Below are positions 11,196 through 19,500 of a stretch of 64,000 nt of DNA, in pieces. The notes beneath the pieces are model-generated. The model was not told the DNA's origin, made no database searches, and was given only the letters and a program-made list of their open reading frames with translations. Numbering within the stretch: position 1 is the stretch's first letter; the number at the start of each line of letters is the position of its first letter. Source of the DNA: Ramlibacter agri. Its GTDB lineage: Bacteria > Pseudomonadota > Gammaproteobacteria > Burkholderiales > Burkholderiaceae_C. The DNA is taken from assembly GCF_012927085.1 (NCBI RefSeq), contig NZ_JABBFX010000003.1:1116001-1180000 (forward strand), read 5' to 3'. Made by a program: the position numbers and the translations under genes.

Positions 11196-12050
11196 TCACC
11201 GGCTGGTCAGCTTTGTTTCCAGAGTGTCATCCCGGGTGAACTTGAAGCGCGAGACCACCACGATTTCGTCGGCCTTGCGCCGCATGGCGTCGTTGAAGCG
11301 GCCGAAAGGCCCGGCCGCGCGGGCAATGCTGGCCGCGCGGCGGTCCAGCGTGAGGTTGCCCGAGGATTCGACGATCTCGGTGTCCAGGATGCGGCCGTCG
11401 TGGTTGACGGTGACGATCATGGTCAGCTCGCCATAGAGCTTGCGCCCCTGCAGCTCCGGGAAGTTGCGGGTGCCACGCTCCTCGATCCTGCGGCGCAGGC
11501 CGTCGTAGTAGACCGCGTACACCTCCTCGCGCGTCGCGGGGCTGATGTAGCGCTTCTTGGGACGCGCGTTTTCCTCGTTGATGCGCCGCTCGATCTCGGC
11601 GAGCAGCTTCATCAGGTGGCGGCGCTTGTCCTCCTGCGCGGCCGTCTCGGCGTCGTGCGAGGCCAGCTTGGGGTCGGCCGGCGGCATGGCCGCCAGCGTG
11701 CGCTTCAACTGGGCCAGCATCAGCATCTGCTGGTCCTGCATGGACTCGATCTTGCGCTGCTCGTCCTCGGCGGCGTCGCCGAACTGCATCAGCGCCGAGG
11801 GCGGCAGGGGCGAGGTGGCGCGGCCGCTCTCGGCCTCGCCGCCGCCCGCCAGGCTGGCCTGGGCGATGGCCTGGGCCTTGACCGGCTTCTCGTTGCTGCG
11901 CGCGTTGACCAGCACCACTTCGAGCGGCGTGTCCTGGAAGACGCGGTTGAAGCCCTCGGGGTCGACGATGCGGACGGCCAGCAGGGCCGCATGCACGGCG
12001 ACGGATGCGCCCAGGGCGATTTCCAGGGTGCTGAAGGACTTCAGGTTCAC
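11196..12050 (-). CDS. TonB-family energy-transducer-like protein
   Basis: Probable inner-membrane protein with a TonB-like C-terminal domain. The 284-residue product has one N-terminal membrane segment (LEIALGASVAVHAALLAVRIV), then a charged, partly coiled region with Gln-rich EDEQRKIESMQDQQMLML, then a C-terminal TonB-type fold (GELTMIVTVNHDGRILDTEIVESSG). The usual Pro/Lys-rich spacer of TonB is weak. The GTG start at 12050 lies 7 bases after the rnb stop. No exbB/exbD or receptor gene is nearby, so whether it energises transport or has an envelope-structural role is open. Confidence 0.8.
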   Translation of the reverse strand: MNLKSFSTLEIALGASVAVHAALLAVRIVDPEGFNRVFQDTPLEVVLVNARSNEKPVKAQAIAQASLAGGGEAESGRATSPLPPSALMQFGDAAEDEQRKIESMQDQQMLMLAQLKRTLAAMPPADPKLASHDAETAAQEDKRRHLMKLLAEIERRINEENARPKKRYISPATREEVYAVYYDGLRRRIEERGTRNFPELQGRKLYGELTMIVTVNHDGRILDTEIVESSGNLTLDRRAASIARAAGPFGRFNDAMRRKADEIVVVSRFKFTRDDTLETKLTSR

Positions 12051-12057
12051 GAATCGG

Positions 12058-14112
12058 TCAGGTGGAACTGGGAGCGGCGACGGGCGCGCCCGCTTCTTCC
12101 TCCGGAGTGTCCGTGACATCCACCGCGATGGCAATCGGACCGGCCACGCTTTCCTCTTCGCTGTCTTCTTCTTCCGACACCGCCGCGGCATCCAGCCGCT
12201 CCAGCACCGTGCCGTTGACGTCCAGGGTGATCAGGTCGATGGCGCCCAGCTTCACGCGCACGCGGCTGCCGCGCGGCAGGTCCGCGGTGCCCAGCACCGG
12301 CAGCACCAGCGGCAGGGCGTCGGCGCGCGCCAGGGTTTCCTTGAAGACGGTGGCTTCCAGCTCCGTGATGCCCTGCTGCTGCAGGTACTTCAGGGTCCAG
12401 TAGCGCTCCATGCCGGCCTGGTTGGCGTTGTAGGCGCTGTAGGCGGCGTCGAAGGCGGAGATGATGGAGAACAGCTCCGCGTCCTTCGGCTTGAAGGGCG
12501 CGGCCAGCGCCGCGGTGCGGCCGTGGCGCGCGCCCGCGATGATCTGCCACTGGTTCACCAGGTCGGTGTAGCGGCGCAGCGGCGAGGTGCTCCAGGCATA
12601 AGCCTTCACGCCGATGCCCGCGTGCGGCGCTACCTTGGTCCCCATGCGCACCTTGACGCCAGGCGCCAGGCTGGCCTGGCTGCGGTAGATGGCGGGCACG
12701 CCGATGTCCCCGAGCCACTGGCCCCAGGTGCTGTTGGCGAGGATCATGGCCTCGGCCACGATCAGGTCCAGCGGCGCGCCGCGCCGGCGCATGGTGATCT
12801 CCACCGTCTCGTCGCCCTGCGGTTCGCCGTCCGCGCCGGGCAGGCGGAAGTTGTAATCGGGCCGGTTGAAGGTCTCCGGCTTGCCCCGCACCACCTCGCG
12901 CTGCGCCTTCAGCTGCTTCGCGAGCCGGAACAGGAAGGACAGCTGCGGGCGGAACTGCGCGGCGCTCGCCGGCACGTCGCCGGCGGGCGAGGCCGGGTCT
13001 TCCAGCCAGGCTTCGTCCAGGTGGGCATCGAGCTGGTCGTGGCGCAGGTTGGCCGCGATCGGCACGCGCTCCAGCCGCGTCTCGTGGCTCTTGACGGCAA
13101 GCGTGGCCTCGTCGAACTGCACGTACAGCGATACGGCGGGGCAGTCGCGGCCTTCGAGCAAGGTGTAGGCCTGGACCACGTCGTCCGGCAGCATCGTCAC
13201 CTTGTAGCCGGGCATGTAGACAGTGGACAGGCGTGTGCGCGCCAGCTGGTCCAGCGGCGCGCCGGTCTGCAGCGCCAGGCCCGGGGCGGCGATGTGCACG
13301 CCCACGGTGACGGTGCCGCTGCCCAGCCCTTGCACCGACAGCGCGTCGTCGATTTCGGTCGTGCTGGAGTCGTCGATCGAGAAGGCCTGGACGTCCGCCA
13401 CCGGCAGTTCGTCCTTGATGGCCGGCGCGGTGACCGGCGGGAAGCCCGTGCCCTTGGGGAAGTGCTCCAGCAGGAAGCGCTTCCAGTGGAACTGGTAGGG
13501 CGAGGTGATCGCGCCGGCCTTCTGCAGCAGGGCCAGCGGCGCTTCGTGCGTGCTGCGCGCGGCCTCGACCACGGCCTTGTATTCGGGCGCGTTCTTGTCC
13601 GGTTTGAACAGGATCTTGTACAGCTGATCGCGGATGGCGGGCGGGCAACTGCCCGCGGCCAGTTCCGCGGCCCAGGCGGCGATCTGCGCCTGCAACTGCT
13701 TCTTCTTCTCGATGGCCGCGAGCGCCTGCTGCAGGACCTCGGCCGGCGCCTTGCGGAAGCGGCCCTTGCCGGCGCGGCGGAAGTAGTGCGGCGCCTCGAA
13801 CAGGCGCAGCAGCGCCGCGGCCTGCTGGGCCAGCGTGGCGTTGGCGCTGAAATACTCGCGCGCCAGGTCGGCGAAGCCGAATTCCTCCTCGGGCGCGAAC
13901 TCCCAGGCCAAATCCAGCTCGATGCCTGTGGCCAACTGCTGCGCCTCGCGCAGCAGCTCGGCGGGGTTGGGCTTCTCGAACTTCAGCAGGATGTTGGCCG
14001 CCTTGACCTTCACCCGCTTGCCGCTTTCCAGCTCCACCTGCGACGATGCGTCGGCTTCCGACAGCACCCGCCCAGCCAGGAATTTCCCGGCATCCTCGAA
14101 CAAAACGAACAT
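12058..14112 (-). CDS. rnb: RNB-domain exoribonuclease (RNase II family)
   Basis: 3'-5' exoribonuclease. The 684-residue product has an N-terminal region with weak OB-fold character, then the RNB catalytic domain with the acidic cluster FSIDDSSTTEIDDALSV, STVYMPGYKVTMLP, and TSPLRRYTDLVNQ near the end. It finishes with an S1-like region and an acidic tail (SEEEDSEEES). It heads the minus-strand run toward ruvC. Whether it acts as RNase II or RNase R cannot be settled from sequence alone; length and the missing N-terminal extensions favour RNase II. Confidence 0.9.
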   Translation of the reverse strand: MFVLFEDAGKFLAGRVLSEADASSQVELESGKRVKVKAANILLKFEKPNPAELLREAQQLATGIELDLAWEFAPEEEFGFADLAREYFSANATLAQQAAALLRLFEAPHYFRRAGKGRFRKAPAEVLQQALAAIEKKKQLQAQIAAWAAELAAGSCPPAIRDQLYKILFKPDKNAPEYKAVVEAARSTHEAPLALLQKAGAITSPYQFHWKRFLLEHFPKGTGFPPVTAPAIKDELPVADVQAFSIDDSSTTEIDDALSVQGLGSGTVTVGVHIAAPGLALQTGAPLDQLARTRLSTVYMPGYKVTMLPDDVVQAYTLLEGRDCPAVSLYVQFDEATLAVKSHETRLERVPIAANLRHDQLDAHLDEAWLEDPASPAGDVPASAAQFRPQLSFLFRLAKQLKAQREVVRGKPETFNRPDYNFRLPGADGEPQGDETVEITMRRRGAPLDLIVAEAMILANSTWGQWLGDIGVPAIYRSQASLAPGVKVRMGTKVAPHAGIGVKAYAWSTSPLRRYTDLVNQWQIIAGARHGRTAALAAPFKPKDAELFSIISAFDAAYSAYNANQAGMERYWTLKYLQQQGITELEATVFKETLARADALPLVLPVLGTADLPRGSRVRVKLGAIDLITLDVNGTVLERLDAAAVSEEEDSEEESVAGPIAIAVDVTDTPEEEAGAPVAAPSST

Positions 14113-14118
14113 CCCCCG

Positions 14119-14124
14119 ATTGTC
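14119..14124 (-). promoter_or_regulatory. GACAAT hexamer 6 bases before the rnb start
   Basis: GACAAT on the minus strand ends 6 bases before the rnb ATG, with only CGGGGG between. It belongs to the window-wide group of -10-like hexamers next to start codons. No matching -35 was seen. Confidence 0.3.
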
Positions 14125-14147
14125 CCATGCGGGGCAGGTGGGGGCGC

Positions 14148-14732
14148 TCAGGCCAGCTGCAGGAACTCCATCACGTCCCGCAGGTGGGTGCCGAAGTCGG
14201 AGATCGCATGGTCCCCGCCTTCCAGCAGCTTGATCCGCACGCCCGGGTAGCGACCGGTCATCTCGCGCCAGTCCAGCACTTCATCGCCCTTGGCGATGAC
14301 GGCGAAGTAGCGGTCCGGATGAGCCGCCGGGCCGCGTTCCAGGGCCCGCAGTTCGTCCACGTATTCGGGGGCGAAGTAGAAATGTTCCGCGGGGTCGTGC
14401 CAGGCGGTCTGCTCGCCGATGTAGCGCCCCAGGTCGCGCGCCGGATGCACGGCGGGGTTCAGCAGCACGGCGCGGCAGCCGGTGTCCTCGGCCACGCAGG
14501 TGGCATAGAAGCCACCCAGGGAGGAGCCCACCACGGCCATGGCCTCGCGCGGCCAGTCGCGTGTGCCTGCGCGCAACAGGTCCATGGCGGCGCGCGGGGA
14601 GGGCGGCAGCTGCGGGCACCACCAGGTCACGGCCGGGTGGCGCTCGCGCACGGCGGCCGCCATCGCCTGGGCCTTGAAGGAGCGCGGGGAGGAGCGGAAG
14701 CCGTGCAGGTACAGCAGATGGGTGACGGGCAT
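14148..14732 (-). CDS. YqiA/YcfP-family alpha/beta-fold esterase
   Basis: Small cytoplasmic serine hydrolase. The 194-residue product begins with the strand and oxyanion region HLLYLHGFRSSPRSFKA. Its nucleophile elbow is VGSSLGGFYA, the acid is probably in AKGDEVLDW, and the catalytic His is in GGDHAISDF. Length and motif spacing match the YqiA/YcfP group. Physiological substrates of that group are poorly known. It lies 35 bases upstream of rnb on the same strand and is divergent from the histidine kinase gene. Confidence 0.85.
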   Translation of the reverse strand: MPVTHLLYLHGFRSSPRSFKAQAMAAAVRERHPAVTWWCPQLPPSPRAAMDLLRAGTRDWPREAMAVVGSSLGGFYATCVAEDTGCRAVLLNPAVHPARDLGRYIGEQTAWHDPAEHFYFAPEYVDELRALERGPAAHPDRYFAVIAKGDEVLDWREMTGRYPGVRIKLLEGGDHAISDFGTHLRDVMEFLQLA

Positions 14733-14799
14733 AAGAGGAATCCTAGCTCCCCATGCGGAATGTCCCTAAACTCCCGGTGACAAGAAACGGAGCTAACGG

Positions 14800-16569
14800 G
14801 TGGGACAAACGGAAGGCGTGGCCGGCACCGAGGCGCCGGTGTCGGACGAACTGGTCAGGCGAAGCGTCGCCATCATCCTGGCGCAGACGCGCACGGGAGC
14901 GGTCACCGCGATCGTCATGGGCGGCCTGTTCGGCTTCATCTACGTGCCCACCGCCGGCTGGCTCGCCTACCTGGCGTGGTACCTGGTGTTCGCCGCCGGC
15001 ATGGCCAGCCGCCAGCCTTACTTCCGCCGCCTGCTGGCGCGCGACGGCCCGACCCCCGCATCGCTGCGGCGCATCGCCTTCGTCGCCGCCTTCACCGGCT
15101 GGCTGGCGCCGCTGTCGGTGCCGCTGTTCGCGCACTACATCAGCATCGCCGACGTCGGCGTCATCACCATCATCATCGTCGGCTGGGTCTCGGTGGCCGT
15201 GGCCGTGCTGGCGGTGCAGCCCCGCGTCTATGGCGTGTACGTCACGGCCAGCCTGGCCACGGTGTACCTGGGCTGGATCCGGCTGGCCGACGCCTCGGAC
15301 CTGGTCATGATCGGCATCAGCATGGCGCTGGGCGGCCGCATGATGGTGAAGCTGGGGCAGGACGTCTACATCCAGCTGCGCGACACGGTGGCTGCCGCGG
15401 AGCAGAACGCCTCGCTGGTCAGCCAGCTGCGCGACGCGCTGGCCCGCCAGCAGGAGGCGCAGAAGGCGCGCTCGCGCTTCCTGGGCGCCGCCAGCCACGA
15501 CCTGCGCCAGCCGGTGCAGGCGCTGCTGTTCCTGTCCGACATCTTCCGCAAGTCGACCGACCCGGCGCGGCGCGACCAGATGGCGCTGCAGATCGCCCGC
15601 ACCGGCGAATCCATCGACAGCATGTTCCGCCACCTGGTGGACTTCGCGCAGATCGACGCCGGCACCATGAAGGCCGTGCTGCGGCCCGTGCAGCTCGATC
15701 GCCTGGTGGGCGCAGCCGTCACGGGCTATGCCGAGAAGTGCGCTGCCAAGGGCCTCAAGTTCAAGCTGCAGATGGACGAGGAGCTGGCGGTCGCCGCCGA
15801 CCCCGTGCTGCTGGAGCGGCTGCTGCGCAACTTCCTGGACAACGCCTACAAGTACTCGCTGCAGGGCGAGATCTCGCTGCGCGTGGCGGCCCACGGCGGC
15901 GAGGTGGAACTGCAGGTGACCGACCAGGGCGTGGGCATGAAGCCCGAGGAGCTGGGCCAGGCCTGCAACGCCTTCTACCGCGGGCCTTCGGCCAGCGTGG
16001 CGGAGGCCGAGGGCATCGGCCTGGGGCTGGCCATCTCCAAGCACATGGCCGACCTGATGCATGCGCAGTTGCAGCTGGTCTCGCATGCGGGCGAAGGCAC
16101 GCGCGTCAGCGTGCGCTTGCCGCTGGTGCAGGGCGAGCAGCAGGCGCAGGCCGTCGGCGCCCCGCTGCGCGCCACTGCGCCGCTGGAAGGCCTGCTGGTG
16201 GCCGTGCTGGAAGACGACCGCCTCGCCCGCGACGCGCTGTGCGCCTGGCTGCGCGAAGCGGGCGCGCAGGTGGCGCAGGGCAGCAGCCTCGCGGTGCTGC
16301 AGCAGGAGCTGCGGCGCGCACCCGACTTCATGGTGGCCGACTTCCGCCTCCCGGAGGGCAACGGCGTCGAGGCGATCCACGCCATCCGTTCGCAGCATGG
16401 GCCGTTCCCGGCGCTGATCGTTTCCGGCGAACCCGACATCGCCGAGCGTGACCTGGGCCTGCCGGTGCTGCAGAAGCCGGTGACGCCCGAGCGCCTGCTG
16501 CAATGCCTGCGCCAGGCGCTGCCGGAGCGCAGCGCCCTGCCGTCCTCGCGCGTGAACGAACCGGCATGA
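14800..16569 (+). CDS. Hybrid sensor histidine kinase with C-terminal receiver
   Basis: Membrane sensor kinase, 589 residues. About six membrane segments fill residues 32-195 and no large periplasmic sensor is visible. A short coiled coil follows, then HisKA with SHDLRQPVQAL (His near residue 233) and the HATPase domain with NFLDNAYKYS, DQGVGM and GIGLGLAI. A C-terminal receiver has EDD, phospho-acceptor Asp in VADFRLPEGNG (near residue 514) and Lys in QKPV. The start is GTG 14800 with GGAG about 8 bases upstream. Its stop overlaps the ATG of the giant fusion gene, so the two are co-translated. The LuxR-type regulator at 22487-23158 is a likely partner. The signal sensed is unknown. Confidence 0.88.
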   Translation: MGQTEGVAGTEAPVSDELVRRSVAIILAQTRTGAVTAIVMGGLFGFIYVPTAGWLAYLAWYLVFAAGMASRQPYFRRLLARDGPTPASLRRIAFVAAFTGWLAPLSVPLFAHYISIADVGVITIIIVGWVSVAVAVLAVQPRVYGVYVTASLATVYLGWIRLADASDLVMIGISMALGGRMMVKLGQDVYIQLRDTVAAAEQNASLVSQLRDALARQQEAQKARSRFLGAASHDLRQPVQALLFLSDIFRKSTDPARRDQMALQIARTGESIDSMFRHLVDFAQIDAGTMKAVLRPVQLDRLVGAAVTGYAEKCAAKGLKFKLQMDEELAVAADPVLLERLLRNFLDNAYKYSLQGEISLRVAAHGGEVELQVTDQGVGMKPEELGQACNAFYRGPSASVAEAEGIGLGLAISKHMADLMHAQLQLVSHAGEGTRVSVRLPLVQGEQQAQAVGAPLRATAPLEGLLVAVLEDDRLARDALCAWLREAGAQVAQGSSLAVLQQELRRAPDFMVADFRLPEGNGVEAIHAIRSQHGPFPALIVSGEPDIAERDLGLPVLQKPVTPERLLQCLRQALPERSALPSSRVNEPA

Positions 16570-19500
16570 GCGCGCCGCCGAGCGCGCCCACGCAACAGCC
16601 CCTTTCCGCTTCCTGGCGCGAGTGGATCCAGTCCGGCGACTGGAAGGGACAGGACGGCCCGGACTTCGACGCGATCGTCATCGGCTCCGGCTATGGCGGC
16701 AGCGTCGCGGCCCTGCGCCTGGCGCAGAAGAACTACCGCGTGCTGCTGCTGGAACGCGGCAGCGAATACCTGCCGGGGGAGTTCCCCAACGATTTCTCGC
16801 TGCTGCCCAAGTTCTTCCGGGCCAACATCCCCACGCGTCCTGCGCCCATGGGCCGGGCCACCGGCCTGGTGGAAGTGCACCTGGGCGAGGGCATGGTGGC
16901 CGTCACCGGCAATGGCCTGGGGGGCGGCAGCCTGATCAACGCCGGCGTCGTCATGCAGCCGGATGCCGACGTGTTCGCGCAGCCGCAATGGCCGGCGGCG
17001 ATCCGCCACGGACCCGGCACGGTGCTGGAACCGTTCTTCGGTCGCGCGCGCGAGCAGTTGCGCGTCGCGCCCTGGGACGCGCAGCTGCCGCAGGGCGGCA
17101 AGCTGGCCAAGACTGCGGCGCTGGAGCGCCTGGGCGGCCGCCTGGGCGCGCCCTTCCGCGGCGTCGACACCACGGTCGATCCGGACCGCTGCCTGCGCTG
17201 CGGCGACTGTGCGGCCGGTTGCAACGTGCCCGATGCCAAGGGCAACCTGCCGCAGACCTACCTGCGCGCCGCGCTCGCCACCGGGCGGGTGCAGATCGTC
17301 ACGCAGGCGGAGGTGTACCGCTTCGAGCCCGCGCCGCAGGAAGGCGGGGCGTTCGCCGGCTGGCAGGTGCACGCCTTCGCCACCGACGCGCAGCAGCAGT
17401 TCACGGCCACGCGCGAAGTGCTGGCCGACACGCGCCGCTCCAGCACCGCGCGCAGGCTGGCCGCGCCCCTGCTGTTCGTCTGCGCGGGCACGCTGGGGTC
17501 CACGCAGTTGCTGCAGCGTTCGCAGGCGCGGGCCGCCGACCGCCTCTCCTTCTCGCCGGCGCTCGGCACGCAGGTCTCGGGCAACGGCGACAGCCTGAGC
17601 TGGCTGGTCGACGAGCCGGAGAAAGTGGCGAGCCTCGGGCGCGGCCAGGCCGGCCTGGAGGCCTGGGAGCAGGCACGAGCCAACCAGCCCTTCAAGCGCG
17701 AGATGGTGGTCGGCCCCACGATCACCGGCGTCGTCGACCTGCGGAAGGACGCACAGGTGCCGCTGGAAGAGCGGCTGGTGGTGGAAGACGGCGCCGTGCC
17801 GCGCGCGATCGCGCAGCTCTATCGCGAGCTGCTGGCCACCGCGAGCACGCTGAAGGCGCTGGACGACTGGTGGTTCCGGCCGCCGCCCGGCAGCGCGGGC
17901 GAGGATCCGCTCACCGCCAGCGAACTGCGGGCCCAGCACAGCCAGGTGCTGCTGGTGATGGGCCACGACGGCTCGAAGGGCCGCATGGTGTGGCTCGATG
18001 GCTCCGACCGCAGCGCGCCCTACCTGCCCGATCCGCAGGAGCTTCCGACGTACAAAGCGCAGCAGAAGCTGTTCGACCGCATCGGCGCCCGCCACGTGCA
18101 CAACCCGCTCTGGCGCACGATGCCGGAGACGGCCACCGGGCTCATGACCGGGCCGAAGCCGGAACCGGTGCTGAGCACGGTGCACCCGCTGGGCGGCTGC
18201 GTCATGAGCGACGACCCCGAGTGCGGCGTCGTCAACGACCGCGGCCAGGCCTGGGTGCGCGACCCCGGGCGCGAACTGCTGCCGCGCAGCGCCTTCGAGT
18301 GGCCGGGCCGGCCCGATGGCCAGCGCGGCGAGCGCAACGAGCCGCGCCTGTACCGCGGCCTCTACGTGCTCGATGGCTCGATCGTGCCGACCGCGCTGGG
18401 CTGCAACCCGCTGTGGACGATCTCCGCGCTGGCGGAGCGCGCGCTCGACGCCATCCCCGCGCGGGCGGAGCAGCCGCCGCGCGCGGCCTTCCCGGGCGCG
18501 CCGCGCGCGCCGCAGGTCCTGCCCTCGCGCGACGTGGCCATGGATGCCGTGCTGCATGAAGTGCTGCTCGCTTCCGCGCCGCGCGTCAGCGGCAAGCTGG
18601 CGGACGCCTTGGGCAACAAGGCGGTGGCGGCACGCTTCGAGGCGGACTTTTTCAGCGACGACATCCAGCGCGACATGCGACGTGGCCGCCATCCGCTGCG
18701 CGTGGAGGCCACGCTGGTGCTGGGCGGCGCCACGCCGGATGCGCCGGTGGAACTGGAATACCGCTCCGAAGGCGGCCGCTTCGAGCCGCTGCCGTCGAAC
18801 GCGGGCAGCAGCGGGCCGGGGCTGATGCTTCGCAGCGCGCTCGAGGCGGCCTTCCTCGTGCTGGCGCTGGCGGCGGTCGTGGTGCTGGCCGCGGTGGGCC
18901 GGCCGCTGCCCGCGGTGCTGGCGCTGGTCGCCGCGGCCGCGGGCCTCGTCCTCCTGCCTTTGGGCCGGACCTTGCTGACGTGGATCATCCTGCGGCTCGT
19001 GCGCGACGTCCCGAACCGCGCCTTTGACGAAGCAGGCTGGTCGCAGAAGCTGGTCTACGCCAGGACGCTGTGCAAGCAGCTGGTGCACGCCAGCGAGAAG
19101 CGGGTGATGCGCTACCGCGTGCCGATGGTGCTGCACGCCGGGCCCGCGGGCGCGCCGCGCCATCTCACGCTGCACGCGACCAAGACGGTGATGTACCGCG
19201 CCAGCCTGCCGCAGCTGTGGCAATGGCTCAGGCACAGCGTGCCCCTGCGGCCCACCTTCTGGGAACAGACGATGAACGCGCAGGTGCGGGTGGTGCCGCG
19301 CGGCCGCCCCGCCTGGTCGCGGGCCTGGCTGGCCGGCACCTTCCGCATGGGGTTCGACAACCTGCTCTCCAGCGGCATGTCGGCGGCGCGCCGCCACGCG
19401 CGCGGCGCGATGGAACTGGGGCAGGGCGGCGACACGACCAGCGGCATGCTGGCGCTGACGTCCTATCCGATGCTGTTCCTGCGCTTCGCGCTGAAGACGC

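Noticed and set aside
11557..14250. An 897-codon plus-strand frame opposite the tonB-like and rnb genes.
   Set aside because: Same GC shadow effect; the minus strand has the RNB catalytic motifs and TonB-like domain.
16550..16580. Possible frameshift or artificial fusion between the kinase gene and the giant gene.
   Set aside because: The frames differ and the stop/start overlap is a clean ATGA. The giant protein has a complete FAD motif shortly after its own Met.
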